A stretch of DNA of 64,000 nt from positions 62,001 through 126,000 of the forward strand of contig JACKPL010000002.1 in the NCBI GenBank assembly GCA_024233545.1. The letters are read 5' to 3'. How positions within the stretch are numbered: the stretch's first letter is position 1; each line of letters starts with the position of its first letter. Below the pieces are notes generated by a model. It did not search any database and was not told where the DNA came from. It worked only from the letters and a program-made list of their open reading frames with translations. The translations under genes were made by a program, and so were the position numbers. The stretch is from a bacterium. Its GTDB lineage: Bacteria; Auribacterota; Auribacteria; Auribacterales; Auribacteraceae. This document shows, piece after piece, positions 9,117 to 17,298 of this stretch.

Positions 9117-9956
9117 ATGATTTTTCATATCGTTCATCGCACATTGTATACTTTCTCCAAACCGGTATTTCTTGAACCTCATACGGTGCGGTTGATACCG
9201 CGGAATGATCCGTTTCAGAAAATACGAGACTTTAAAATCAGCATTTCTCCTGTTCCCTCAGGCACGAGCAATATTCTTGATATGGATGGTACTGTTACGC
9301 ATTTTGTCTGGTTTAACGGTATGACGGATTATCTTACCATTGATGTTTCTTGTATCGTGGAGAATAACCTTGAGAATCCTTTTGCATTTCTTCTCTATCC
9401 TGATTCTTCCGAATCACTGCTTGAATATCCCGCGCATATTCTTTCGCAGTTGAGAAGAGAATTGCAAACTGCGGCTCCAGTGCCGGTTTTCCAGCCGATA
9501 ATTGATTTCCTGTTAAAAACGTCAGAAAAAGATACTGTATCTTTTTTAATGCAGTTGACGGAATACTGTTATACTCATTTTGAATACGAGGCGCGTTTGA
9601 AAGGCGCTCCACTGCCTCCTCAAATGACATTGGCGCAAAGAAAAGGGTCATGCAGGGATATAGCCGTTTTGTTTATGGAAGTATGCCGGCATGCCGGCAT
9701 TGCCGCGCGGTTTGTCAGCGGCTACTATTATGATGAATCGAACAATCGGTTGCCGGAACTCCATGCGTGGGTAGAAACCTACCTGCCCGGAGCGGGATGG
9801 CGAGGGTTTGACCCATCCAACGGCATTATGGCGGCGAATAATCATATTCCGCTTTGTGTTTCTCCCGATCCTTTGCTGACAGTGCCGATTCACGGCACAT
9901 ACCGCGGCAGTGCGCGTTCTACAATCGCTATTGACCTCAGTATAAAAAAAGAGTAG
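9117..9956 (+). CDS. Bacterial transglutaminase-like cysteine protease
   Basis: 279 residues. The N-terminal beta region (HIVHRTLYTFSKPV, LEPHTVRLIPR) is the bacterial transglutaminase-like N-domain, followed by the papain-fold core. The catalytic triad is readable: C179 in KGSCRDIAVLF, H216 in ELHAWVET and D232 in GFDPSNG. No signal peptide is present, so it is cytoplasmic. It is the last gene of the ATP-grasp/alpha-E/Anbu group, with a short 27 bp gap and a weak ribosome binding site. In this context it is expected to act as a peptidase or amide-transferring enzyme on the same peptide product. A general transglutaminase role is possible but less likely given the neighbours. Confidence 0.92.
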   Translation: MIFHIVHRTLYTFSKPVFLEPHTVRLIPRNDPFQKIRDFKISISPVPSGTSNILDMDGTVTHFVWFNGMTDYLTIDVSCIVENNLENPFAFLLYPDSSESLLEYPAHILSQLRRELQTAAPVPVFQPIIDFLLKTSEKDTVSFLMQLTEYCYTHFEYEARLKGAPLPPQMTLAQRKGSCRDIAVLFMEVCRHAGIAARFVSGYYYDESNNRLPELHAWVETYLPGAGWRGFDPSNGIMAANNHIPLCVSPDPLLTVPIHGTYRGSARSTIAIDLSIKKE

Positions 9957-10087
9957 TCTTCATATCTCATATTAAACCGCACGGTATTTTTTCATCCGTA
10001 TGTGATTTTAATTGAACTGTTCGAATGAAACAGAGTCAAAAGTGTAACCCTCTCTCATGCATGATAAAAACAGGGAATATTTAAGCA

Positions 10088-11143
10088 ATGAAAAAAAATA
10101 TATTGTATACAGTAATTATTTTTTTAGGAGTAGTGTGTGCCAGCCACAGCCAAAATATGCCTCCGGCACAAGTAATCGTAATGAAGGTGGCAGAAAAAGA
10201 GGTCGCCCTAACAACGCCGTTAGTCGGTATTGTAGAGTTTAACACTGTATCCGATGTATCTGCCGAAGTCGAGGGTTTGATCGAGGAACATTTCTTCGAA
10301 GAAGGCGATCTGATAACCGCCGGCGACCCGCTCGTTAAACTCGGTGTGGAGTTTACACAAAAGGATATCGAAATCATACAAAAAGAAATTGAAGCGGTGG
10401 ACGTTAAAATCGAATCCGCGTACAAAAATGTTGTCCGGCTGGAAAAACTCTTTAAAACATCTGCTTCCAGCGAGCGGGAATACGATGAATATTATTTCTC
10501 TCACAAAGAGCTTATTAAGCAGAAAGAACGGTTAGAAAAAGATAAAGAGCGATGGAACCTTCATATACAAAAAAGCTGTGTCAAAGCGCCGTTTACCGGT
10601 ATTGTCGTTGAAAAGCATAAAAATCTAGGCGAATGGGTAAGCCCGAGCACATCTCTCTGCCGTATGATGTCTATTGACCATGTGTATGTCAAGGTAGCAG
10701 TATCGGAGGGACTCAAAAGGTATCTTGAAAAAGGACAAAAAATCTTTGTTGAGATTCCTCCGTTGCATAAAGAATTTCAAGGCGAGGTAATCAGTTTTAT
10801 ACCGGTTGCAGACATGAAAAGCAAAACGTTTTTTGTGAAGATAAAAATTCCGTATTTTGAAGATGCAATTCGGAATATGTCCGCCGTTGCTCATATTCCT
10901 ACCAGTGACCGGATGATGATGAAAATGGTTAAACGAGATGCGTTGGTACATTTTAACGGCAAAGATTTTGTCTATATTGCAGATGAAGGCATCGCTCGTA
11001 TACTGCCTATCGAAATACGGGTTTATGATGGGGAGTATGTTGGCGTAGAGAGTCCCGGCCTCGCAGTCGGTATGAAGACAATTATTGACGGAAACGACCG
11101 GCTTCAGCCTGATCAGCCTATCGTCCTCAAAGGAGAACTCTGA
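10088..11143 (+). CDS. RND efflux periplasmic adaptor (HlyD/MFP family)
   Basis: 351 residues. A signal peptide (about 1-20, ending SHSQ) is followed by the barrel-sandwich half EVEGLIEEHFFEEGDLITAG, a coiled-coil hairpin (about residues 95-155, rich in Lys and Glu), the return lipoyl half KAPFTGIVVEKHKNLGEWV, and a beta-barrel domain. This is the standard order for membrane fusion proteins that link an RND pump to an outer-membrane channel. AGGGAATATTTAAGC precedes the ATG. The pump gene starts 2 bp after the stop, so the two form an operon. No outer-membrane channel is encoded in this operon; the TolC-like protein at 35304 is the only one in the window. Confidence 0.93.
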   Translation: MKKNILYTVIIFLGVVCASHSQNMPPAQVIVMKVAEKEVALTTPLVGIVEFNTVSDVSAEVEGLIEEHFFEEGDLITAGDPLVKLGVEFTQKDIEIIQKEIEAVDVKIESAYKNVVRLEKLFKTSASSEREYDEYYFSHKELIKQKERLEKDKERWNLHIQKSCVKAPFTGIVVEKHKNLGEWVSPSTSLCRMMSIDHVYVKVAVSEGLKRYLEKGQKIFVEIPPLHKEFQGEVISFIPVADMKSKTFFVKIKIPYFEDAIRNMSAVAHIPTSDRMMMKMVKRDALVHFNGKDFVYIADEGIARILPIEIRVYDGEYVGVESPGLAVGMKTIIDGNDRLQPDQPIVLKGEL

Positions 11144-11145
11144 GT

Positions 11146-14100
11146 TTGGATATCATCAAAGGGTCAATTCACAAGCCTGTTTCGGTAATTGTCGGCGTTA
11201 TTCTTATAGTCCTTTTCGGATTTATTGGTATGCACAAATTGCCGGTACAGTTGACGCCGAGCGTAGAAACGCCGCAGATCAGCATTCAAACCATATGGCC
11301 GGGCGCAACACCGTATGAAGTGGAAAAAGATATTATCGAGAAGCAGGAAGATGTGCTCAAAAGCGTTCGAGGCCTTACGGTTTTAGAAAGTTCAAGTTAT
11401 AATAGTATGGGTGAAATTAACCTGACGTTTTCCATCGGTACTGATCTTGACGATGCATTATTGCGGGTATCGAACAAACTGGAAGAAGTCTCCGATTATC
11501 CGGAAAATGCGGAAAAACCTATCATAACACCGTCCGGCGCCCAAGATTCGCCGATTATTTACAGCTTGCTGAAAACACTGCCCGGCAATCCGGAACCGAT
11601 TCAAACCTACCGCACTTTTTTTGAAGACGATGTACGGCAATATCTTGAACGAATACCGGGTGTCGGCTCGCTGTTTGTTTTCGGCGGTACAAAACGGCAG
11701 TTAGAGATTGTTATTGATCCGGTAAAATTGGCTCAGCATCAGCTTACCATAGAAGAAGTCAGCGCTCGGTTGAGCAGTTCGAATCAAAATATTTCAGCGG
11801 GGCTTCTCGGAATGGATAAAAAAAATTACCGGATCCGCACTGTCAGCCAGTTTGAAAATGTGGCAGACCCGCTCGATGTTGTACTGCTTGACGATGGGTT
11901 AAATCGTGTTTTACTGCGCGATGTTGCCAAAGCGCGGATCGGTTACGAAACCAATGATGCATGCGTTATGCAGAACGGCGTTCCGATGATCGTTATCGGT
12001 ATTCGAAAAGAACAAGGCGCAAATACCCTCGAAGTGACAAAACAGGCAAAACAGGTGGTAGACTGGCTAAATAGCGGCATTTTGGCTCAAAAAGGATTGT
12101 TTATTGATTGGGTATACGATCAAGTGCCGTATATCAATACTGCTATTTCGATTGTAATAAACAATGTGTTTATCGGTGCGGTTTTTGCGATCATCGTACT
12201 GCTTCTGTTTTTGAGGTCGATAAGCCTTACCGCTACCATTGCTATTGCTATTCCAATTTCGGCAATAGGAACCTTTATTTTTATGTGGCTGTTGGGGCGT
12301 AATTTCAATGTGGTCAGCCTTGCAGGTATTTCCTTTGCTGTCGGAATGCTTGTCGATAATTCGATTGTTGTACTGGAAAACATCGACCGCCATCGAAAAA
12401 TGGGCAAAACGCCGTTTTGGGCATCGTATGACGGAACAAAAGAAGTATGGGGTGCAGTGCTCGCTTCAACGGCAACGACTGTTGCGGTGTTTTTACCTGT
12501 AATATTTATTCAAGAGGAAGCGGGGCAGTTGTTCAAAGATATCGCCATTGCCATTACATTCTCAATCCTTTTGAGTTTGTTTGTTTCGGTATCGGTTATT
12601 CCTTCACTCACCGATAAACTGCTGGAATTCTCAAACAGAAGAAAAAAGGTATCGGGAAAATCCGAAGAAGTACAAAATGGAAAACCTAACGCGTTTGTTC
12701 GGATGATTATGGTATTGTCGCACCTATCTCTTAAAAACTGGTTTACTCGTACAGTAACTATAGCGGCGCTTACTTTACTGTCCATCGTTCTGATTGTAGT
12801 TTTGATACCGAAAGCGGAGTATCTGCCGCAAGGAAACCGCAATTTAGTCTTGAATATTCTCGTGCCGCCGCCGGGGTATTCGGTGGAAAAACGAATAGCG
12901 GTTGGCAATACTATTTTTGAACAAACCGCTCCTTATTTCAAAGAGGATTATAAAGACGGTATTCCGCAGATTAAATACATCTTTTATGTCGCTTCCGACC
13001 GAATGACTTTGTTCGGTTCAATTTGCAAGCACGACACTGAAGCGGGAAAAATGATCCCTCTTTTTACGCGTGTGATCAATTCTATTCCGGGTATTTTCGG
13101 GGTGAGTATCCAAGCGGGTATTTTCCAGAATCGGTTAGGGCGAGGCAGAACAATCGATGTGAATGTGGCGGGAGCAGATTTAGAACGGATTATTGCCGTT
13201 ACACGCCAACTATTCGGCATGATAAGCGGGCGCATACCCAATTGTCAGGTTCGTCCTGTCCCGTCGCTGGAAACCAGTTATCCTGAGGCGAATTTTGTGC
13301 CTAATCGATCAAAAACACTTGCCAACGGGCTCACCGAAGTGGAGTTAGGCAGGTACATCGATATCCTCATGGATGGAAGAATAATCGGAGAATATAAACC
13401 CGAAGGAAAGAAAAAGATCGATCTGGTTTTAAGGGCTGATACTAAACACATTGAAACACCGGAGGATATTCAGGAAAGCGTTATTGCCAATCGATATGGA
13501 AACCTCATACGAATCAAAGATATTACTGATTTGAACTATGCTCAAGGAATGACGCAAATCGACCATCTCGAACGGGCGCGGACTATAAAACTTGAAGTTA
13601 CTCCGCCGGAAGAAGTTGCCTTGGAAGAGGCAATGCAGATTATTCAGCAGGAAATTATTGCGCCGCTCCAAGAGTCCGGCCAGTTGGAAGGAGTAACGGT
13701 AGATGTCGGCGGCAATGCAGATAAACTCCAAATTACGCGCCGGGCATTGCAATGGAATTTTATACTTGCTGTTGTCATTACGTATTTACTAATGTCAGCA
13801 TTGCTGGAGAATTTTTTATACCCGTTTATCATTTTATTCTCGGTACCGCTTGCCGCCGCCGGTGGATTTTTCGGATTGCGGTTGGTGGATTGGTTTGTTG
13901 CGCCTCAGACGTTTGATGTGCTTACCATGTTGGGGTTTATTATTCTTGTCGGGACGGTAGTAAACAATGCGATATTGATTGTATATCAAGCGCTTAACAA
14001 TGTGCGGTACGAAGGTATGGTAGGGATTGAAGCGATTTTATCTTCTGTTCGAACGCGTATCAGGCCGATTTTTATGAGTACTACTACCAGTTTAATTGGG

Positions 14101-14274
14101 CTTTTCCCATTGGTTATTTCCACTGGGTCGGGAAGTGAACTCTACCGCGGGTTAGGGAGTGTGCTCCTTGGAGGGCTGGCGATTTCAACGGTATTAACCT
14201 TATTTGTAATACCTGCTCTGCTTGGTTTTTTTATCCATTTTGAGAAACCTCGCGCTCGGACTGAAACGGAATAA
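11146..14274 (+). CDS. RND (AcrB-like) inner-membrane efflux transporter
   Basis: 1042 residues, standard RND length, starting at a TTG with AAAGGAG about 11 bases upstream; no ATG is available near the N-terminus. The architecture is two halves, each one helix plus a large periplasmic loop plus five helices, with SVETPQISIQTIWPGATPYE in porter domain 1. In TM4, D404 of VGMLVDNSIVVLENI keeps the proton-relay aspartate, while the second Asp of AcrB is Asn405. It is cotranscribed with the upstream adaptor. The sequence is HAE-like rather than heavy-metal-like, since it lacks the charged CusA pattern. Drug or lipid substrates are both possible. Confidence 0.94.
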   Translation: MDIIKGSIHKPVSVIVGVILIVLFGFIGMHKLPVQLTPSVETPQISIQTIWPGATPYEVEKDIIEKQEDVLKSVRGLTVLESSSYNSMGEINLTFSIGTDLDDALLRVSNKLEEVSDYPENAEKPIITPSGAQDSPIIYSLLKTLPGNPEPIQTYRTFFEDDVRQYLERIPGVGSLFVFGGTKRQLEIVIDPVKLAQHQLTIEEVSARLSSSNQNISAGLLGMDKKNYRIRTVSQFENVADPLDVVLLDDGLNRVLLRDVAKARIGYETNDACVMQNGVPMIVIGIRKEQGANTLEVTKQAKQVVDWLNSGILAQKGLFIDWVYDQVPYINTAISIVINNVFIGAVFAIIVLLLFLRSISLTATIAIAIPISAIGTFIFMWLLGRNFNVVSLAGISFAVGMLVDNSIVVLENIDRHRKMGKTPFWASYDGTKEVWGAVLASTATTVAVFLPVIFIQEEAGQLFKDIAIAITFSILLSLFVSVSVIPSLTDKLLEFSNRRKKVSGKSEEVQNGKPNAFVRMIMVLSHLSLKNWFTRTVTIAALTLLSIVLIVVLIPKAEYLPQGNRNLVLNILVPPPGYSVEKRIAVGNTIFEQTAPYFKEDYKDGIPQIKYIFYVASDRMTLFGSICKHDTEAGKMIPLFTRVINSIPGIFGVSIQAGIFQNRLGRGRTIDVNVAGADLERIIAVTRQLFGMISGRIPNCQVRPVPSLETSYPEANFVPNRSKTLANGLTEVELGRYIDILMDGRIIGEYKPEGKKKIDLVLRADTKHIETPEDIQESVIANRYGNLIRIKDITDLNYAQGMTQIDHLERARTIKLEVTPPEEVALEEAMQIIQQEIIAPLQESGQLEGVTVDVGGNADKLQITRRALQWNFILAVVITYLLMSALLENFLYPFIILFSVPLAAAGGFFGLRLVDWFVAPQTFDVLTMLGFIILVGTVVNNAILIVYQALNNVRYEGMVGIEAILSSVRTRIRPIFMSTTTSLIGLFPLVISTGSGSELYRGLGSVLLGGLAISTVLTLFVIPALLGFFIHFEKPRARTETE

Positions 14275-14335
14275 CTGTTTTTCATTGTATGGTTCCTGTT
14301 TTTTTCGTAAAACACCAACCCGCTTTAAGATAGGT

Positions 14336-14929
14336 TCATATTATATCTTTATCATCCATGTTTTCAGTAAGGAGTGCATAGAGTGTTTGAGCGCAAACCC
14401 ATTGTGTGAATATCAACTCAAAAAAGAATTTCTTGTGATTATCCGGTATTTCAGGTTTTTTAAAAAAAGATGTTTTGAGCGGTGAATGTATGGCGTTTCC
14501 CTGTACTGCATATGCAGTAGCGGAGATTGTAGTGTCCGATGAATACGAAATATTTTTTCCCGCATAGATAAAGTGCTTGCCGCTGTTGAGCAATGGGAGC
14601 AGTTCCTTTGTTTCATCAGTAACGATGAAATAATCGGCTGGGCATTGTGATATGAGAGATGGCAATGCAGATTTATTGGGGATTGGGCAAAAAGTCATTT
14701 CGCAGTCGTCTTTATAATAATCGAGCGGTTTTCGAATGTCGAAATAGTCTATATATTCATTCCAAAACGAACGAGGGTATTGTTCAAGAAATATATCGGG
14801 GTTCCAATTTCCGTACGTAAATACCATTTGAGGGCGTGTGTTTGAGCGCACAAACATTTCAAGGTAAAGGAGCCCTTGTATGCTTGGGGAACACACTACT
14901 GCGGTATTGGTGCGTAGGTCGATTCTCAT
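14336..14929 (-). CDS. Protein of unknown function, coupled to the MscS gene
   Basis: 197 residues that I do not recognise. There is no signal peptide or membrane segment. The N-terminus alternates beta-like stretches (TNTAVVCSP, PQMVFTYG, DYFIVTD, KHFIYAGK), suggesting a small alpha/beta Rossmann-like fold. It has several cysteines without metal-site spacing. The ATG lies 5 bp after the stop of the mechanosensitive channel gene, with only GGGTAA as a ribosome binding site, so it is probably translated as the second gene of that transcript. The coding potential is supported by clean codon use and by the tight spacing. A role in the same stress response is only a guess from position. Confidence 0.6.
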   Translation of the reverse strand: MRIDLRTNTAVVCSPSIQGLLYLEMFVRSNTRPQMVFTYGNWNPDIFLEQYPRSFWNEYIDYFDIRKPLDYYKDDCEMTFCPIPNKSALPSLISQCPADYFIVTDETKELLPLLNSGKHFIYAGKNISYSSDTTISATAYAVQGNAIHSPLKTSFFKKPEIPDNHKKFFFELIFTQWVCAQTLYALLTENMDDKDII

Positions 14930-14934
14930 ATTCG

Positions 14935-16044
14935 TTACCCAATGGACGTTTTCGGCAGAGGATTTTTTTTGATCATTCCGTCGGAATCCGGCAGTGCTTT
15001 TTCTAAAATGATGGATTGAGTCGGATATGCGAAGCTGATCGACCGTTGTTCAAATTCGCGTTTGATAGCAAAATTAATGTACTGCATAATTTCCATATAT
15101 TTATTATAGTCATTTCCGATAACATAAAAAACGACTTCGATAATGAGGCTGAAATCACCGAATTTACAAAAATGTGCCCGGTCAAATTCGGTATCGTCGA
15201 TTCCTTTGATGATTTTTTCAATCATAGTGGGTATTTCCTGAAGTAGATGCGTCGGTGTTTGATATACAACATTGACGGTGAAAAGCACTCTGCGGCGTTC
15301 CATGCGTTTGTAATTGCGCACCCGGGAGTCAGTCAAGTCGGTATTGGAGAATACGAGCTGTTCGCCGCCGAGGCTTCGCAGGCGCGTAGTTTTTATGCCA
15401 ATATGTTCTACTACGCCCATCAGGTCGTCAACAATGATAAAGTCGCCGATTTCAAAAGGCTGGTCAAGTATGATTGCAAGATGGCTGAAAAGGTCTTTGA
15501 GAATTGTCTGTGCCGCTAGCCCGATAGCAATACCGCCGATTCCTAACCCCGCGATAACCGCAGATATTTCTAAACCGAGGTTATCTAAAGCGAAAACAAC
15601 GGCGAGGCACCATACAATAATTTTAAAAATCCGAAGGATACTTTTCAAGTTTCTCGTTGTAATGCGGGAACCGCTTTTTTTGAAAAAATAAGCATCAAAC
15701 CCATAGTTGATTACATATGTTAAGCAATTGGCGCTGAGTATTACAACAGCAATGATACCTATCACACGGAGTGTCTTTTGAACCGTTACGTGCAACGCGA
15801 GAAATTGGATGCTCAGAAAAAAAGCGGCTAAAATATAGAGTGGAAACCCGATTTTTTCAAGAAGCTTTACTAAAAAATTATCTACAGTTGTTCTGGTGCT
15901 TTTTGCAAATGTTTGCAGTTTCGGCAATGCATATTTCTTGAATGAGATAAGCACAATAAGAAGAAAAAGAAAAGTACTAACAGAAAGAAAATAATCTGTT
16001 ACTTCATTTCCACATATTATCTGCTCAAAGAATGGTACTTCCAT
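14935..16044 (-). CDS. Small-conductance mechanosensitive channel (MscS family)
   Basis: 369 residues. An N-terminal membrane region of about four helices precedes the pore helix TM3, seen as AGLGIGGIAIGLAAQTILKD (about residues 165-185), which has the Gly/Ala packing pattern of MscS. The MscS beta domain follows (FEIGDFIIVDDLMGVVEHIG and KTTRLRSLGGEQLVFSN) and then the alpha/beta C-terminal domain. It is longer than E. coli MscS (286) by one to two extra N-terminal helices, similar to YbdG/YnaI-size homologues. It opens under membrane tension to release solutes in hypo-osmotic shock. A small gene of unknown function follows 5 bp downstream. Confidence 0.94.
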   Translation of the reverse strand: MEVPFFEQIICGNEVTDYFLSVSTFLFLLIVLISFKKYALPKLQTFAKSTRTTVDNFLVKLLEKIGFPLYILAAFFLSIQFLALHVTVQKTLRVIGIIAVVILSANCLTYVINYGFDAYFFKKSGSRITTRNLKSILRIFKIIVWCLAVVFALDNLGLEISAVIAGLGIGGIAIGLAAQTILKDLFSHLAIILDQPFEIGDFIIVDDLMGVVEHIGIKTTRLRSLGGEQLVFSNTDLTDSRVRNYKRMERRRVLFTVNVVYQTPTHLLQEIPTMIEKIIKGIDDTEFDRAHFCKFGDFSLIIEVVFYVIGNDYNKYMEIMQYINFAIKREFEQRSISFAYPTQSIILEKALPDSDGMIKKNPLPKTSIG

Positions 16045-16122
16045 ACGACAATATTCTCGAACGAGTGATTGTTAGTTTCAGGTTTTATTTTTAAATGCAT
16101 TAGGGATATTTGTCCAGAAAAA

Positions 16123-16161
16123 AATCCCGCTTGCGGTTATTTCAACACATCAAGCGGGATT
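16123..16161 (-). terminator. Rho-independent terminator of the FKBP gene
   Basis: A perfect 11-bp inverted repeat, AATCCCGCTTG at 16123-16133 and CAAGCGGGATT at 16151-16161, has a 17-base loop. On the minus strand the stem is followed at once by a run of seven T, 36 bp after the FKBP stop codon. On the plus strand the T-run is lacking, so it works for the FKBP gene. Confidence 0.9.
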
Positions 16162-16196
16162 ATAAGACAAGAAAATCAAGAGCGTTTTAAGAAGGT

Positions 16197-16790
16197 TTAA
16201 TTGATTTCTACAACTTTTACGGTAAACGTAAGTGTTTTGCCTGCAAACGGATGATTGAAATTAAGCAACACCGTTTCTTCTTTTACTTCAGCGACCTGAA
16301 CGGGATATGACCGTCCGTCAGGGCCTTGTACATATAATACTTTTTCGGTTGCGGGATCGAATCCTTCAGGCAGTTTGTCTTTGCCGACTTCTTTGTATCC
16401 TTCAGGGTCCTCAGGACCGTACCCTTCTTCAGGGGAAACAGAGAATTCTTTGGTTTCGTCGATTTTCATTCCACGTAAACCGTTTTCAAAACCGGGAATG
16501 ACTTGTTGTGCGCCGATGGTGACTTCAAGGGGTTCTTGTCCCTCGGAACTTTCTACCATTTCGCCATCGACTGATAAAGAGTAATGTAATTTTACTGTTT
16601 TCCCATCTTCAACCATTAAGCTGTCTCCTTGGATGGTTTGCGGTACGGAAACATCATTTTCCGGTTCGCTTTGAGCGGTAGTTTGCGGTACGGAAACTTC
16701 GTTTTCCGGTTCGCTTTGAGCTACTGTTAAGGCCGCAGGAAACAGAATGCTTAATGCAAGCAGAACTTGTAGCGCATCTCTTTTTTTCAT
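16197..16790 (-). CDS. Exported FKBP-type peptidyl-prolyl isomerase
   Basis: 197 residues from the ATG at 16790, which has AAAAAAGG upstream; a TTG 33 bases earlier is less likely. Residues 1-25 (MKKRDALQVLLALSILFPAA...) are a signal peptide, so the enzyme is periplasmic. A low-complexity linker with two 15-residue copies of AQSEPEN(E/D)VSVPQT(T/I) follows. The catalytic part begins at MVEDGKTVKLHYSLSVDGE and includes the GAQQVIPGFENGLRGMKIDE and SPEEGYGPEDPEGY segments. The FNHPFAGKTLTFTV ending is typical of SlyD-like FKBPs with an inserted-flap domain. It accelerates proline isomerisation and acts as a chaperone in folding. The SlyD C-terminal histidine tail is absent. A strong terminator follows, so it is probably monocistronic. 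Confidence 0.92.
   Translation of the reverse strand: MKKRDALQVLLALSILFPAALTVAQSEPENEVSVPQTTAQSEPENDVSVPQTIQGDSLMVEDGKTVKLHYSLSVDGEMVESSEGQEPLEVTIGAQQVIPGFENGLRGMKIDETKEFSVSPEEGYGPEDPEGYKEVGKDKLPEGFDPATEKVLYVQGPDGRSYPVQVAEVKEETVLLNFNHPFAGKTLTFTVKVVEIN
16636..16721 (-). repeat. Tandem 45-bp duplication in the FKBP linker
   Basis: Two near-identical copies, offset by exactly 45 bases (15 codons), start with GTTTGCGGTACGGAAAC on the plus strand at 16636 and 16681. They differ at only two positions over about 40 bases, so the duplication is recent. It lengthens the Glu/Pro/Ser-rich linker between the signal peptide and the FKBP domain without breaking the frame. Confidence 0.9.
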
Positions 16791-17298
16791 ACTAATTGAT
16801 ACCTTTTTTAGAGTGGTTGTCAAAAAAATTATTAGGATTGGTTATGAAAAGGTAGAAGGGATGGGCTTGTACGGTTTTCATAAACTTTTTGCCAATAATA
16901 TTCTTAATATATCCATTTTGTAGTTTGACAGTCAAGGGCAAAAAGCATGGCAAAAATATATCGGCTCAGTTTTATCATGAAAATTTAGAGAAGGATGCTA
17001 GCGTGATATGCTTTTAAATTATGTTTCCTAATGCAAAAACAACCGTCTCTTAAACATAAATAAATAATTGGCCAGTAAGGTATTACTAAAATTAAAAATA
17101 GGAGATGGAATTATGCGTAATATGCGTGTTCTAGTGTTAAAAACCTACATGGGAGCGTATGCTTTTTTAATGAATGTTTGTATCATCGTTTATTGTATAA
17201 AGCGGAAGCTTAACCATTTCTTACCATCTAAAATTTAGTACTGATGTTCGCTATGACGTTTGATGTAATGTTGACGCATGTTTTGAAGTAGAAAAATG
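16791..17298. other. 508-bp intergenic region
   Basis: This lies between the FKBP gene (its upstream region) and the end of the GT-C gene. The sequence is AT-rich, with no clear sigma70 pair for the FKBP gene. It holds a possible 41-codon plus-strand ORF (17113-17238) with a good ribosome binding site, listed separately. No tRNA, repeat or strong terminator is seen. Confidence 0.5.
17113..17238 (+). CDS. Possible small membrane protein of 41 residues
   Basis: ATG at 17113 preceded by AGGAGATGGAATT, a strong Shine-Dalgarno at normal spacing. The ORF runs to TAG at 17236-17238. The product has one hydrophobic stretch (YAFLMNVCIIVYCI) followed by basic residues (KRKLNHF), as in single-span small proteins. 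No homologue is recognised and there is no clear promoter. It may be chance, but nothing else explains the ribosome binding site in this gap. Confidence 0.3.
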   Translation: MRNMRVLVLKTYMGAYAFLMNVCIIVYCIKRKLNHFLPSKI

